A stretch of DNA of 60,000 nucleotides from Symsagittifera roscoffensis (lineage: Eukaryota > Xenacoelomorpha > Acoela > Convolutidae), in NCBI RefSeq assembly GCF_963678635.1, contig NC_087064.1, positions 79,526,512 through 79,586,511 of the forward strand, given 5' to 3'. Positions 31,263-44,443 of this stretch are shown here, piece by piece. Below the pieces are notes generated by a model. That model searched no databases. It was not told the origin of the DNA and saw only the letters and a list, made by a program, of their open reading frames with translations. The translations under genes and the position numbers were made by a program. How positions within the stretch are numbered: the first letter of the stretch is position 1; every line of letters starts with the position of its first letter.

Positions 31263-33077
31263 AAAATAGTTTTGAGCATTTATTCAGAAAATGAAATTAT
31301 GAAAGATTTTTAGTTAGGTTTGTTTTTGCTTCGTTCTTTTCATGCTTTATTCAAGATAATCAAATGAAATTTACGATCCTTTCTCAGAGTGAAATTGATT
31401 TTATGTAGTGCTTTGCTTGTTGTCAAATTTTATCTTTTATGCAAAAAATTTTGCTTCTTGAAATGTGATCTGGGAATCTCTTGGTTCATAGTGTCTTTGT
31501 TCATCTTAATAGGATAAATTATTTACTCTGTCTGACTTTGAATAGTCTTTTCTTCTTAAAAACTTTGTAGAGGAAATTTGTTTGAGATCAGGTTTCCAAT
31601 CGACAAAACTTTTTTTTGATGTATTTCCGGTTTTTGTTGAGGCTTTACATTTCGATAAAACAAACTTTTATTCGACTCCTTTATAAGGGTTTTTGTCTAG
31701 TTTTCTGTGAATTTGATAGTAGTATAGTTTCATTTGACTTCTTTTATCTGAAACTTCCTAAAACCGAATCATTGCTAGAACAAAACTTTGGTTTAAAGAT
31801 TTAAACATCTTAGTTCATTTTTACAATCTTTAGAGTCTAGATGTAACACTTTTGATATAGCTGTGGTAAGAAGATCCTTGGTCAACTTGTTGTTGCTACA
31901 GGTTCCAATTTGTGAAGACAAATTGAGTCTTTGAGACTTTGCAGCTGTGAAATTCCTTTGTTTTAGAGAAGTTGCTCTTGTTTTTTAGTTGCGCGTCGGT
32001 TATTACCAGTGTGTGTCGGTTATTATTATCTTCTGATTTACTCATTGTTCATTTTTGCAGTACAGAGGGCCGTCTGAGAACTCCATTCTTACTCCCATAT
32101 ATTCGTCACGCTATCTAATTTCGTGCAAATCTTCAGTTCAACCATAAGTCTCAAACTTTCCGTAGTCTCAAAAACCTGGTGAAGTTCTGGTAAAATTGCG
32201 CTTAGGTTGAGATCAATTTTACTTCAATCGGTCTAAAATGGTCAGTTAAACCGATCATAGTACAAAATTTTCTGTTTAAAAATGGATCAGAATTTACAAG
32301 ACAATTCTTTTCAAATAGGGGATAAAATCAGCTTAGCCCCAAAAAGTTTCAGTTTGCAATGGAAGAAGCTATCTAAAACAGCGAAATGTAAAAAAGGGTG
32401 GATTTCATGCGATGTTTGTTCTGCTTCAATCAATCTCTTAAGAATTTACCAATTTTTTTGGATGTGATTGGCCATTTTTATAGTATAATTTTCGAAAGTT
32501 CGCAATGTCATGCCTACATATAAAATCCTTTATTCGCTGAGGCCTTACAACGGTAAAAAATCGTGTCACTCGATGTGAAATTTTTTACATGACTGCCACG
32601 CACATTAAATGAGCTGATCAAGCGAAACTCAATGTTTTATTCTTTTCGGTTTTTACAGTGCTGATTTAAATTAACCGGACAAAACGAGCTAAACTTGAAA
32701 ATTAAAACGCTTTTTTCTCAAATTGGGTTGAGTTTAGGTGAAAACTTATGAAGACAAAGCTTGCTGACAATTTTAGCAGAATTAATATGGTGTAATTTGT
32801 TTTGCGAATTTCGGGCCGAATATTTTATCCCAAAAATGGGTCATTTTGGCTTTTCTTAGTTAATCAAAAATTACGCCAAAAATACCCAGTCGATCACAGA
32901 CATTATTATATCAGATTGAGCCCCTTACGTACCTTAATAAACTTTAAGAAGGGTATTTTCTCCAAAACATTGTATAAGTCAATTAAATTTGATAGACAAA
33001 AAAGGTCGTTTTTACTATATATAAATACCAACTTTTTATGTATAATAACTTTATATAATTTTATATATAAAAATCTA
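31263..33077. other. no gene seen
   Basis: AT-rich DNA between the SINE and the next dispersed repeat. Open frames at 31616-31804, 32282-32467 and 32802-33125 are short and show no family resemblance or splice context. I see no repeat that I can align elsewhere in the window. Confidence 0.35.
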
Positions 33078-33265
33078 ATAACTTTACGAAAAATGATCAC
33101 AGGTGAAATATCTTTTCAAATTTAAGCTCAGGGCAACAATACCTTCTGAATGATATTAAAAAAATTCGGTCAAAAATGGCTAGTTAAAAAGTCGAAATTT
33201 GTCTGAAGAAAAAAAACCCACCCCGAGCACAAATATTCCGTTACTTTCGTATCGAAAGTCGGAAC
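33078..33265 (+). repeat. dispersed repeat 'ATTCCGTTAC' family, partial copy
   Basis: Copy of the family described at 18421-18607. Here the terminal inverted motif is intact: ACTTTCGTATCGAAAGT forms a 7-bp stem with a TAT loop immediately before CGGAAC. Confidence 0.65.
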
Positions 33266-33920
33266 TAAAACAAAATTTTTCAAGTAAAATGGCGTCATTT
33301 TGCAAAATTCGGACCGGAATTTTTATCTCAAAATGTGTAATTTTGGGCTCTACTCTGTCAATTTCGAAAAACGCTAAAAATTCAAGATCGATGGCTGAGT
33401 GAATCACATACAACAGCCTCTTATGTAGCTCAACAGAGGCGGTCATTATCTCTTAAAATTATTTCAAGAAAAAAAATTTTAACTGATAGCTGAAAATGAT
33501 TTTTTTTAAATTGTAAAACACCATTTTATTATTTCAAAGTTTTTATATATGTTTTTGCAAACTTTGGGGAAATATAACCATCAAGAATTGTGGTAGACTA
33601 CTGTAGTGGCTATTATGATATATTTAGGCTCCTATGATATCGTTTGTCCAACAATTGACCAATTAATTTTAGTGTAACTCTCAATTGACTGAAAAGAGCC
33701 AAAACGATCCACTTAAAGGGTAGAAATTTAGGTTCAAGTGTGGGAAAGGCAATTGAAAATTTGATTTTGAATTGGCAATTGGGCACTGTGCTTTCTGTAT
33801 AAACAATCAAGCCTGATGGGTCAATTTAGCAAAATTGATCTTTTTTCCATTCCGTTCAATATGCTCAATATATTTTATTCTATGCCTCCTTCCAGTTTAT
33901 AAATTGCTACTGTTACGAAC

Positions 33921-34764
33921 CCGAACCGGAGTTCCATGGATAATAATCGATTATAATGGAAAAATGTTGTCTAAAATGTTGTCAATATAATCCATTATAA
34001 TCCATTATTGTGGCAAATTTAGACCACGTAATGACACGTAATCCAAAATAATCCAAAATAATCCTTTTCATTTTTAGAACTAAATTCGACTATTTTTGCA
34101 AATCATTGCAAATTTTGCGAGAAAATTGCAGAATTTATGCCATGTCTTTTACCACATGGCATGTCTTAACGTCATCGCCTCGCCCCCTCAAGCTTCCTCC
34201 CTCCCCCTCAGCTGTGTTAAAAAAAAACTGGGTTAAAAAAACTTATAATTAGTATCCATGGAACTCCGGCGGGTGAAGCTATGAAAATCTAATTCAAACT
34301 CCTGAAAATTTAGTTTCATTAGGGTTTTGGTTAAAAAAAAACAGTGAAAGAAGTGTTAGTTAAACTGCGATGATTTAAAAAAAGTAGAGACAAAAAAAAT
34401 ATAAATTTTATTCTGAAATGTAACATTTTATGAAACGTAACTCGTAGCAACTGCACAAAACAGGAAATGAGATAATTTTGAACAAAATTGTAAATTTCAA
34501 GAATAACCCTTCAAAAAATCCATTATAATCGATTATGAACGATTAAAAAGGGACTATTTCGCCTCGAAAACAAGTTTCATTTTCTTTCAAAAATAATCGA
34601 TTTTAATCGATTATAATCGATTGTATTCGGATTTTATTGATTAGAAAAAATAGTTTCATTATAATCGCTTTTTAATCGATTATAATCGATTAATATCGAA
34701 ATTTATTGAGACAGACCACGAAAATTCAATATAATCGATTATTATCCATGGAACTCCGGTGCGG
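33921..34764. mobile_element. 844-bp TIR element inserted in duplication unit 1
   Basis: Left end CCGAACCGGAGTTCCATGGA, right end reversed CCGCACCGGAGTTCCATGGA. The TIR continues through TAATAATCGATTATA for about 35 bp. GAAC flanks both sides (33917-33920, 34765-34768). The sister units at about 37850 and 40015 read straight through (CTGTTGCGAACACTCTCG), giving an empty site. The interior has many TAATCGATTA-type repeats near both ends and one internal copy of the terminal motif (ATCCATGGAACTCCGG near 34252). No coding frame. The superfamily is not known to me. Confidence 0.8.
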
Positions 34765-36275
34765 GAACACTCTCGGGGAGTGAAAGGAACTATTCTCTAG
34801 TCGATAGTCAAGGTTTATTAACTACTATCTTACAAAACTTTTGCAAATTATGTTCATCTTACAAGCTCTGGCGGAGTTCTTGCAAGGTAAACATAATCGG
34901 AAAGGTATCAAGATGCTTCATACGCATTGTGTAGTTGCTTCGTTCTCGAAATGAATAGATAGATAGAATTCCCACCTTAGCGTCTTACAAAATCATCTCG
35001 GTGAACTCAACATCCGTTTTTTAAGGCACGTAGTATTTTTCACAATTGCAGAGCTCCTAAATTTATTTTTCAAAACAACAAGAAAAAACCCGAAAATTTG
35101 AGTGTCAAGAGAAAATAGAAGATCAGTTTTATATTCGGGAAGCAGTGTAGTGTTTTCTCTTGCTTTCTCTTGTTTTCAGTTGTTTTTGTGGATGTTCATA
35201 AATTAATTACGTTTATATAACAGAAAAAAGAAAAATCGCATAAAACTTTCTCCTGTGTTGAACTTCATGCAAAACACAAATTTTTTATTATAAGTGCTGA
35301 TTAAGTGCTGAAATGTTTTTCTAGAAACAGCAGTTCTTTTTCTTAAAAAAACCAAGTTTCGATCATACCATTAGTTTTCCAATATAGGTCTTGCAAAACA
35401 CGTGAATAAACATTTGGCAATTCAGACATATGACCTTACTTCAGACATACTCCAACTTATGGTTTTAAAGGTAATTTAGAGCCGTACAGATTCAGAAAAA
35501 CTGACGAAGTTTTATTCCCTAGGGAAATTGCTTCTCATTTGTATTAATAGTATCAAAAACTATATTAATAATCATTTTTTTTATTTAACCCATCTCCTCT
35601 TTTAACACCATTAATTGTTTTTCATAAAAAAATAGCACCTTCTAATTTAAAAAAAATAGTAGTTTTTGACATCAGTGAAGCAGATAAAGGCGGATATCAA
35701 TCATTGGTTTAAATATGATAATATATTTGAACTTGTGCTGAAAAATGTAAAAGTTTCCTACACGAAGTGTGTATTGAAAACTGAAAGCTAAAATTTGTTC
35801 ACCATACCAGGCTTTGCATATCAGTAATATCAATTTAAGCAGATAAGTTTCATGAATTGGCCCACTGCAGCTCAGAAAAAAGAAAAAAAAATTACAAATC
35901 CGTCTTAAAACTAAAAATATACAAAATTATATAACTTATTTTATAATAAACAGAAAGTACGCGGGCCTTTCTATCCTCCCCAATGGTTGTTTATGATTGA
36001 AAATTATTTTTTTTATTTGATTTTCTTTTTTTTTTTGTACTATTTTTTGGAAAAAAAATGTTTTCGGTTATGCGTATTTTTACTAGTTTCTAAGTGTGTG
36101 TATAGTTCTGTCGAAAAACTACCCTAATTTGAACAACTCAGTCAATTAAAAGAATTTTGTTCTGTAGTTTTTTGGATATGGTCGGAACATTCTGATCTAC
36201 TTGCATAGCAACCCGCTCTTTTTGTTTTTCACTTTCTAAAGGACTGAAAATTTCTAAGGCAGTTATATTAAGGAG

Positions 36276-36344
36276 GGACCAAGATAACATCATCCCCCCA
36301 AAAAAAGCCCTTTAAGGGGGGAGGGGTAGATGTTAACTTGATCC
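36276..36344. mobile_element. short palindromic element, GGATC family
   Basis: GGACCAAGATAACATCATCC is mirrored by GGGTAGATGTTAACTTGATCC across a C/A/G-rich centre. It sits in duplication unit 1 and has a counterpart at 41519-41590 in unit 3, so it was present before those units separated. Confidence 0.6.
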
Positions 36345-36432
36345 TTTAGGAGTTATTAACCATTTTATCAAACTTTTTACACGTAATACCTTTACAAGTA
36401 TTATCATTGGTCTTTGAAAATTTATTTTAATA

Positions 36433-36695
36433 CAGTATTGACACAATTTTCTAAATCGGTTGCACAATTTTAGTTGTAACTAACCGACATTAACCAATAG
36501 AAAGGTCCAAAGGAACTTCAATAGTCCCTATATTTGGACTGCACTTCAAAATGTTAAAATCAATTTTAAACCAGTGCTATGACTAGTTTAAAAATTGATT
36601 TTAACACTGAAAAGTACAGTCCAAACATAGGGATCATTGAAGTTTCTTTGGACCTTTCTATTGGTAATATCGGTTAGATGTAACTAATATTGTAC
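36433..36695. mobile_element. Tc1/mariner-type palindromic MITE, right arm truncated
   Basis: Same element as 41678-41970. The left end TACAGTATTGACACAATTTT is present. The palindrome core (AATAGAAAGGTCCAAAGGAA mirrored by TTTCTTTGGACCTTTCTATT) is intact, but the outermost part of the right arm is lost where it joins module G of the duplication. Confidence 0.6.
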
Positions 36696-39600
36696 AACAA
36701 ATACTGTTCAATGTAGTGGCAGATAATAGTCGTCCTTACGAAACGTACAAAAATAGTTTTTGCGAAGATGAAGACGCTAGCTGTTTTTTTTATTGTTTTC
36801 TTTTATTTTAAAATCCAATCAAATAGGTCATGATGGCCTTGATTAAAACATTATTGCATGAAAGACCTGGCATAGCATAACCAGTTTTTCGAAACTTCTG
36901 ATTTTTTATTCTTTTTAACTGAAAAAATAATAAATTTTCTTTTAAGGATTCTAGTAACTTCATTAGGAAAAATCGGGAGAGTAGAATGGCTTGCGGTTTG
37001 TTTTCTTGCGTCAAAATTAACAAAAAAATTTGATACGTGCTGCAGATAGTTTTGCTGTTTTAAAAAACCAACTTTGCTCACTATAGTAATACCTAATTGT
37101 CGCCAAAACCTGAAATGAAAGTTTTTTTTCGAAAACAGAGTTGCTACATTTTTCCAACATTCTGAGTTTTAATGGGATGATTTATGGTCTATTATACTGA
37201 ATATACTGGTATGCAGCACTTAGTTTAGCAAATATATTTTTATGCTCATCATTACACTCCTCAAACCGGAAAAGTGTCAGTTTGCTTTCTGTATTCTAAA
37301 ATTCTCATCAAGTTTTTAATACGACTGTTGTTCGCTCACATATGCTTCACCGATATCAAAAACTATCATTTTTTATATGAAGTTTTTAGATTTGCTATTA
37401 TTGCTTGTTGGTTATTTCAAATTTTTATACATGTTTTTGCAAACTTTGGCAAAATATAACCATCAAGAATTGTGGTAGACTACAGTAGTGGCTATCATGA
37501 TATATTTAGGCTCCTATGATATCGTTTGTCCAATAATTGACCTATTAATTTTAGTGTAACTCTCAATTGACTGAAAAGAGCCAGAATGATCCACTTAAAG
37601 GATGGAAATTTAGGTTCGAGTGAGGGAAAGGCAGTTTCTTGAAAAGGTTAGACATTTTTTCTAAAAATTTTTGGTTTGGGGCCAACTGAATTAAAAAAAG
37701 TTGATTTTGAATTGGCAATTGCGCACTGTGCTTTCTGTATAAACAATCAAATCCGATGGGTCAATTTAGTAAAACTGACCTTCTTTCCTTTCCGTTCAAT
37801 ATGCTCAATATGTTTTATTCTACGAGTCAATCCAGTTTATAAATTGCTACTCTCATTATTGTTGCAAACACTCTCGTAGAGTGAAAGGAATTATTCCCTA
37901 GTCGATAGTCAAGGTTTATTTAAAAATATAATACAAAATTTTTGTAAACTATGTTCACCTTGCAAGCTCTGGCGGAGTTTTTGCAAGGTGAAAATAATCG
38001 GATAAGTTATCAAGATGCTTCATACGCATTGTGGAGTTGCTTCGTTCTTGAAATGAGTAGATAGATAGAATTCCCACCTTAGCATCTTACAAAATCATCT
38101 CGGTGAACTCAAAATAGGTAGTTCTTGCAAAACACGTAAATCAAAATTTGGCAGTTCAGACATAAGAACATACTTCAGACATACTCCAACTTATGGTTTT
38201 ATACGTAATTTAGAGCCGTACAGATTCAGAAAAACTGACGAAGTTTTATTCCTTAGGGAAATTGCTTCTCATTTATTTTAATAGTATCAAAAACTATCTT
38301 AATAATCATTTTTTTTATTTAACTCAAAAACTACTATTCGTTTTTCATAAATTAAAACCAATATTTGTTTTTCATAAATTAAAAAAATAGCACCTAATTT
38401 AAAAAAATAGTAGTTTTTGACATCAGTGAAGCAGTGAAGCAGATAAAGGCGGATATCAATCATTGGTTTAAATATGATAATTTATTTGAATTTGCAATGA
38501 AAATTGTATAACTTTCCTACAAGAAGTGTGTATTGAAGATTGAATTTTAGCAGATCAGTTTCAAAAATCGACCCACTGAAGCTCACAAAAAAAGAAAGAA
38601 AAGTTACAGCTCTGTCTTAAAACTGAAACAAATACAATTTTATATAACTTAATTTAGTATAAATAAAAGGTACGCGGGCCCTCCTATTCTCCTCACCGGT
38701 TGACTGGACGGATTTTCAAAAAAATGTAGCGAAGTTTTTTGCGTTTTTTCATTCAAATGTACGAAAATTGAATGAGTTTCAGAACTGTTTAAATAACAGA
38801 ACTGGCACAGAAATTGTGAAAGCAAAAAACTAAAGGTTGTTATCTTCACAAATACTGCTCAATATAGTGGCAGATAATAGTCGTCCTTACGAAACGTGTA
38901 AAAAAAAACATTTTTTGCGAAGATGAAGACGCTAGATGTTTTTTCTTGTTTTCTTGTATTTTCAAATCCAATAAAATAGGTCACGATGGCCTTGATTAAA
39001 GTATTATTGATTGAAAGATCTGGCATGGCCTAACCAGTTTTTGGAAACTTCTGATTTTTTATTCGTTTTAACTAAAAAAATAAAAAAGTTTCTTTTGAGG
39101 ATTCTAGTAACTTCATTTGGAAAAATAGGGAGAGTAGAATGGCTTTCGTACTTTTTGCTTGCGTCAAAATTATCGAAGAGTTTTGATAAGTGCTGCAGAA
39201 AGTTCTGCTGCTTTACAAAACTAACATTGCTCAGTTTAGTATGACATAATTGTCGCCAAAACGTAAAACGAAAGTTTTTTTTTCGAAAACAGAGTTGCTA
39301 CATTTTTCCTACATTCTGAGTTTTAATGGGATGACTTATGGTCTATTATATTGAATATACTGGTATGCAGCACTCAGTTTAGCAAATATACTTTTTATGC
39401 TCATCAATACACTCCTCAAAACGGAAAAATGTCAGTTTGCTTTCTGTATTCTAAAAATCTCATCAAGTTTTTAATACGACTCTTGTCCGCTCACATATGC
39501 TTCACTGATATCAAAAACTATCATTTTTCATAAAAAGTTTTTAGATTTGCTATTATTGCTTTTTTGTTATATCAAACTTTTTATACATGTTTTTGCAAAC

Positions 39601-41518
39601 TTTGGCAAAAAATAACCATCAAGAATTGTGGTAGACTACAGTAGTGGCTATCATGATATATTTAGGCTCCTATGATATCGTTTGTCCAATTATTGACCTA
39701 TTAATTTTAGTGTAACTCTCAATTGACTGAAAAGAAATAAAACGATCCACTTAAAGTGTGGAAATTTAGGTTCGAGTGAGAGAAAGGCAATTTCTTGAAA
39801 ATGTTAGACATTTTTTCCAAAAAGTTTTGGTTTGGGGCCAACTGAATTAAATAATTTGATTTTGAATTGGCAATTGCGCACTGTGCTTTCTGTATAAACA
39901 ATCAAGTCTGATGGGTCAATTTAGCAAAATTGACCTCTTTTCCTTTCCGTTCAGTATGCTCAATATGTTTTATTCTACGAGTCATTCCAGTTTATAAATT
40001 GCTACTCTCATTACTGTTGCGAACACTCTCGTAGAGATAGTCAAGGTTTTTTAAAAAAGATCTTACAAAATTTTTGCAAACTATGTTCATCTTGCAAGCT
40101 CTGGCGGAGTTCTCGCAAGGTAAAAATAATCGGATAATTTATCAAGATGCTTCATACGCATTGTGGAGTTGCTTCGTTCTTGAAATGAATAGATAGATAG
40201 AAATCCCAACTTAGTATCTTACAAAATCATCTCGGTGAATTCAACATCCGTTTTTTAAGGCACATGGTATTTTTCACAATTGTAGAGCTCCAAAAATGTT
40301 TCTTTTTCAAAACAACATAACAAAACAAGAAAATTTGAGTGTCAAGAAAAAATATAAGATCAGTTTTATATTCGGGAAGTAGTGTAGTGTTTTTTTTTGT
40401 TTTTAACTGTTTCTGTTGATGTTCATGTATTAATTATGTTTAGATAACAAAAAAAATAGTAATCACATGAAACCAAATTTTCTCTTGTGTTGATTTTTAG
40501 GCAAAAAACATTTTTTTTATAAGTGCTGATTAATTGATGAAAAGTTTTTCTAGAAACAGCAGTATTTTTCTTTAAAATAAAACCAAACACATTTCGATCA
40601 TACCATCAGTTTTCCAATATTGGTCTTGCAAAACACGTAGATCAAAATTTGGCAAATCCGACACAAGAAAATACTTCAGACATACTCCAACTTATGGTTT
40701 TAAACGTAGTTTAGAGACGTACAAATTCAGAAAAATTGACAAAGTTTTATTCCTTTGGGAAAATGCTTCTCACTTGTATTAATAGTATCAAAAAATACCT
40801 TAATAATATATTTTTTATTTAACTCAATTCCTCTTTCAAGCCTTTATTTGTTTTTCAAAAATTAAAAAAAAATAGCACCTCTAATTAAAAAAATAGTAGT
40901 TTTTGACATCAGTGAAGCAGATAAAGGCGGATATCAATCATTGGTTTAAATATGATAATTTATTTGAACTTGTAATGAATAATGAAAAATGCATAACTTT
41001 CCTACACGAAGTGTGTATTGAAAACTGAAAGCTGAAAATTGTTAACCATACCAGGCTTTGCATATCAGTAATATCAATTTAAGCAGATAAGTTTCAAAAA
41101 TTGGCCAACTGCAGCTCAGAAAATGGAGAAAAAAAATTACAAATCCGTCTTAAAACTAAAAATATACAAAATTATATAATTTATTTTATAAGAAACAGAG
41201 AGTACGAGGGCCCTTCTATCCTCCTCAATGGTTGTTTATGATTGAAATTTATTTTTTTATTTGATTTTCTGTTTTTTTTGTCACTATTTTTTGAAAAAAA
41301 GGGTTTTCGGTTATGCGTATTTTACTAGTTTTTTAAGTGTGTGTATAGTTCTCTCAAAAAACTATACTAATTTGAACAACTCAGTCAATTAAAAGAACTT
41401 TGTTCTGTAGTTTTTATGGATATGGTCGAAACATTCTGATCTACTTGCACAGCAACCCGCTCTTTTTGTTTTTCACTTTCTCAGGGACTGAAATTTTCTA
41501 AGGCAGTTACATTAAGGA

Positions 41519-41590
41519 GGGTTCAAAATAACATCACCCCCCCAAAAAAAAAGCCGTTTGAGGGGAGAGGGGTAGATGTTAACTTGATCC
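41519..41590. mobile_element. short palindromic element, GGATC family
   Basis: Counterpart of 36276-36344 in duplication unit 3: GGTTCAAAATAACATCACCC is mirrored by GGGGTAGATGTTAACTTGATCC minus a few bases. Non-coding. Confidence 0.55.
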
Positions 41591-41677
41591 GTTAGGAGTT
41601 AAATACCATTTTATCAAAATTTTTACACATAAAACATTTACAAGTATTATCATTGGTCTTTGAAGTTTTATTTAATA

Positions 41678-41970
41678 CAGTGTTCACACAATTTTCTACA
41701 TCTGTTGTACAATTTTAGTTGCAACTAAGCGACATTAACCAATAGAAAGAGCCAAAAAAACTTAAATGGTCCCTATATTTGGACTGCACTTCACAATGTT
41801 AAACTCAATTTTTAAACCAGTGCTATGACTAGTTTAAAAACTTTTTTAACATTGAGAAGTACAGTCCAAACATTGAGATCATTGAAGTTTCTTTGGACCT
41901 TTCTATTGGTTAATATCGGTTAGTTGTAACTAAATTTGTACAACGGATTTAGAAAATTGTGTAAATACTG
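41678..41970. mobile_element. Tc1/mariner-type palindromic MITE, 293 bp
   Basis: Flanked by TA on both sides, with ends TACAGTGTTCACACAATTTT and, reversed, TACAGTATTTACACAATTTT. Essentially the whole element is palindromic: CCAATAGAAAGAGCC and AGTCCAAACATTGAGATCATT pair with sequences on the opposite arm, around a centre near 41825. TA duplication plus CAGT-type ends suggests a Tc1/mariner-related MITE. Its presence in unit 3 and in damaged form in unit 1 helps date the duplication. Confidence 0.65.
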
Positions 41971-43790
41971 TATTTTTCATTTCAAAAAAATGTTCGGCAT
42001 ATATCCAGAGACAAAATAACGAGAAGTGCAAACATTTTAATTTTGAACTATGACTTTTTGTTTTCGTTAAAGTTAGTTTGTTTCTTTCTCAGTAGCCTGA
42101 ACGTGGAGAATTTTGCAAAATAAATTGATTGGACGGGTCTCCAAAAAATATAGCGAAGTTTTTCAAGGTTTATTTAAAAATATAATACAAGATTTTTGTA
42201 AACTATGTTCACCTTGCAAGCTCTGGCGGAGTTTTTGCAAGGTGAAAATAATCGGATAAGTTATCAAGATGCTTCATACGCATTGTGGAGTTGCTTCGTT
42301 CTTGAAATGAGTAGATAGATAGAATTCCCACATTAGCATCTTACAAAATCATCTCGGTGAACTCAATATAGGTCTTGCAAAACACGTAAATCAAAATTTG
42401 GCAATTCAGACATAAGAACATACTTCAGACATACTCCAACTTAAGGTTTTATACGTAATTTAGAGCCGTACAGATTCAGAAAAACTGACGAAGTTTTATT
42501 CCTTAGGGAAATTGCTTCTCATTTGTATTAATAGTATCAAAAACTATCTTAATAATCATTTTTTTTATTTAACTCAAAAACTACTATTCGTTTTTCATAA
42601 ATTAAAACCAATATTTGTTTTTCATAAATTAAAAAAAATAGCACCTAATTTAAAAAAATAGTAGTTTTTGACATCAGTGAAGCAGTGAAGCAGATAAAGG
42701 CGGATATCAATCATTGGTTTAAATATGATAATTTATTTGAATTTGCAATGAAAATTGTATAACTTTCCTACAAGAAGTGTGTATTGAAGATTGAATTTTA
42801 GCAGATCAGTTTCAAAAATCGACCCACTGAAGCTCACAAAAAAAGAAAGAAAAGTTACAGCTCTGTCTTAAAACTGAAACAAATACAATTTTATATAACT
42901 TAATTTAGTATAAATAACAGGTACGCGGGCCCTCCTATTCTCCTCACCGGTTGATTGGACGGATTTTCAAAAAAATGTAGCGAAGTTTTTTGCGTTTTTT
43001 CATTCAAATGTACGAAAATTGAATGAGTTTCAGAACTGTTTAAATAACAGAACTGGCACAGAAATTGTGAAAGCAAAAAACTAAAGGCTGTTATCTTCAC
43101 AAATACTGCTCAATGTAGTGGCAGATAATAGTCGTCCTTACGAAACGTGTAAAAAAAACATTTTTTGCGAAGATGAAGACGCTAGATGTTTTTTCTTGTT
43201 TTCTTGTATTTTCAAATCCAATCAAATAGGTCATGATGGCCTGGATTAAAATATTATTGCATGAAAGATCTGGCATGGCATAACCAGTTTTTGGAAACTT
43301 GTGATTTTTTATTCGTTTTAACTAAAAAAATAAAAAAGTTTCTTTTGAGGATTCTAGTAACTTCATTTGGAAAAATAGGGAGAGTAGAATGGCTTTCGTA
43401 CTTTTTGCTTGCGTCAAAATTCACAAAGAAATTTTGATACGTGCTGCAGATAGTTTTGCTGCTTTAAAAAACTAGCATTGTTCAGTTTAGTAATACATAA
43501 TTGTCGCCAAAACGTAAAACGAAAGTTTTTTCGAAAACAGAGTTTCTTCATTTTTCCTTCTTTCTGAGCTTTAATGGGATGATTTATGGTCTATTAAATT
43601 TGTATACTGGTATGCAGTACTTAGCTTAGAAAATGTTTTTTTAATGCTCATCATTACACTCCTCAAACCGGAAAAATGTTAGTTTAAAATCTGTATTCTA
43701 AAAAACTCATCATGTTTTAAATACCGATTGTTGCCCGGTTACATATGCTTTACTGATATCAAAAACTATCATTTTTCATTTGAAATTTTT

Positions 43791-44443
43791 ATTTTTTCAA
43801 AATTTTTGAATTTTATTCTATGGAGAAGGATTTTAAAATATAAGAAAACTGGGTAGTCAGTCATACATATGAAAACTATTTAAATTAAATGAACAGCAAC
43901 TTCTAAAAGAGAAAAAACTTTGTAAGTGTTACTGGATCTGTACTTTTCAAATTTTTATTCTGGATTGTTTTTCAGAGGTGAAATTTTAAGAGCTCTAAAA
44001 GTAGTTTATAAAACCTTAGTTTATGCTTTTGTTAAATAAAGAAAAGCAATTACAGAGTAAAGTGTATAGAACCCAAGCGCATTACTTAAAGGCGACGGCT
44101 AACTGCACTTAACACAAGGCGGTTGCAGACATTAAATAGGTCGCTTCTAATTAACATGCAGGTTCCTAGACATCTTTAAGGACTCTGTATCCCTATGTCT
44201 TAGGGTCAGCCGGAATTTAAAAAAAAAGGTTGAAAATTTTGAAGGAACTGAAACATGCGCGTTATGCAGAAAGCATTTTAATATTTTTTTACGTACTCAT
44301 AAATATTGATAGTTCTAGCGCCTTTGCTTAGGTGAAAATTCTAGGCATTAGCCTATCCTCTCCCTGGGTTCTCCTCTTGTTTAATTTTTTGTTCTCCCAA
44401 TTTTTCATCGCGTTGTCCTTAGCGTCGTCTTTTTGAAAACGTC
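43791..44443. other. no gene seen
   Basis: AT-rich DNA right of the duplication. No exon or element end is supported. Confidence 0.35.

Larger units (their letters stand above)
33540..43790. repeat. mosaic tandem segmental duplication, about four units
   Basis: Non-coding modules recur in the same order. A (GAATTGTGGTAGACTAC) is at about 33550, 37430 and 39590. B (CTCTGGCGGAGTT) is at about 34866, 37966, 40096 and 42222. C (GTCAAGA, then ATATTCGGGAAG) is at about 35020 and 40255 only. D (CATACTCCAACTTA) is at about 35440, 38176, 40680 and 42430. E (AAGGCGGATATCAATCATTG) is in all four. G (TAGTCGTCCTTACGAAACG) is at about 36730, 38880 and 43130. Units 2 and 4 are nearly identical over about 1.3 kb; for example the open frames at 38649-38849 and 42900-43100 differ at two residues. 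Unit 4 starts abruptly inside B near 42165. Those frames are not thought to be genes. Confidence 0.85.

Noticed and set aside
34600-34740. CRISPR-like array from regularly repeated TAATCGATTA words
   Set aside because: Words are contiguous with no unique spacers, inside a eukaryotic TIR element.
38649-43100. Pair of near-identical 66-codon minus frames at 38649-38849 and 42900-43100
   Set aside because: Their similarity comes from the segmental duplication of whole units; there is no start context, splice site or family resemblance.
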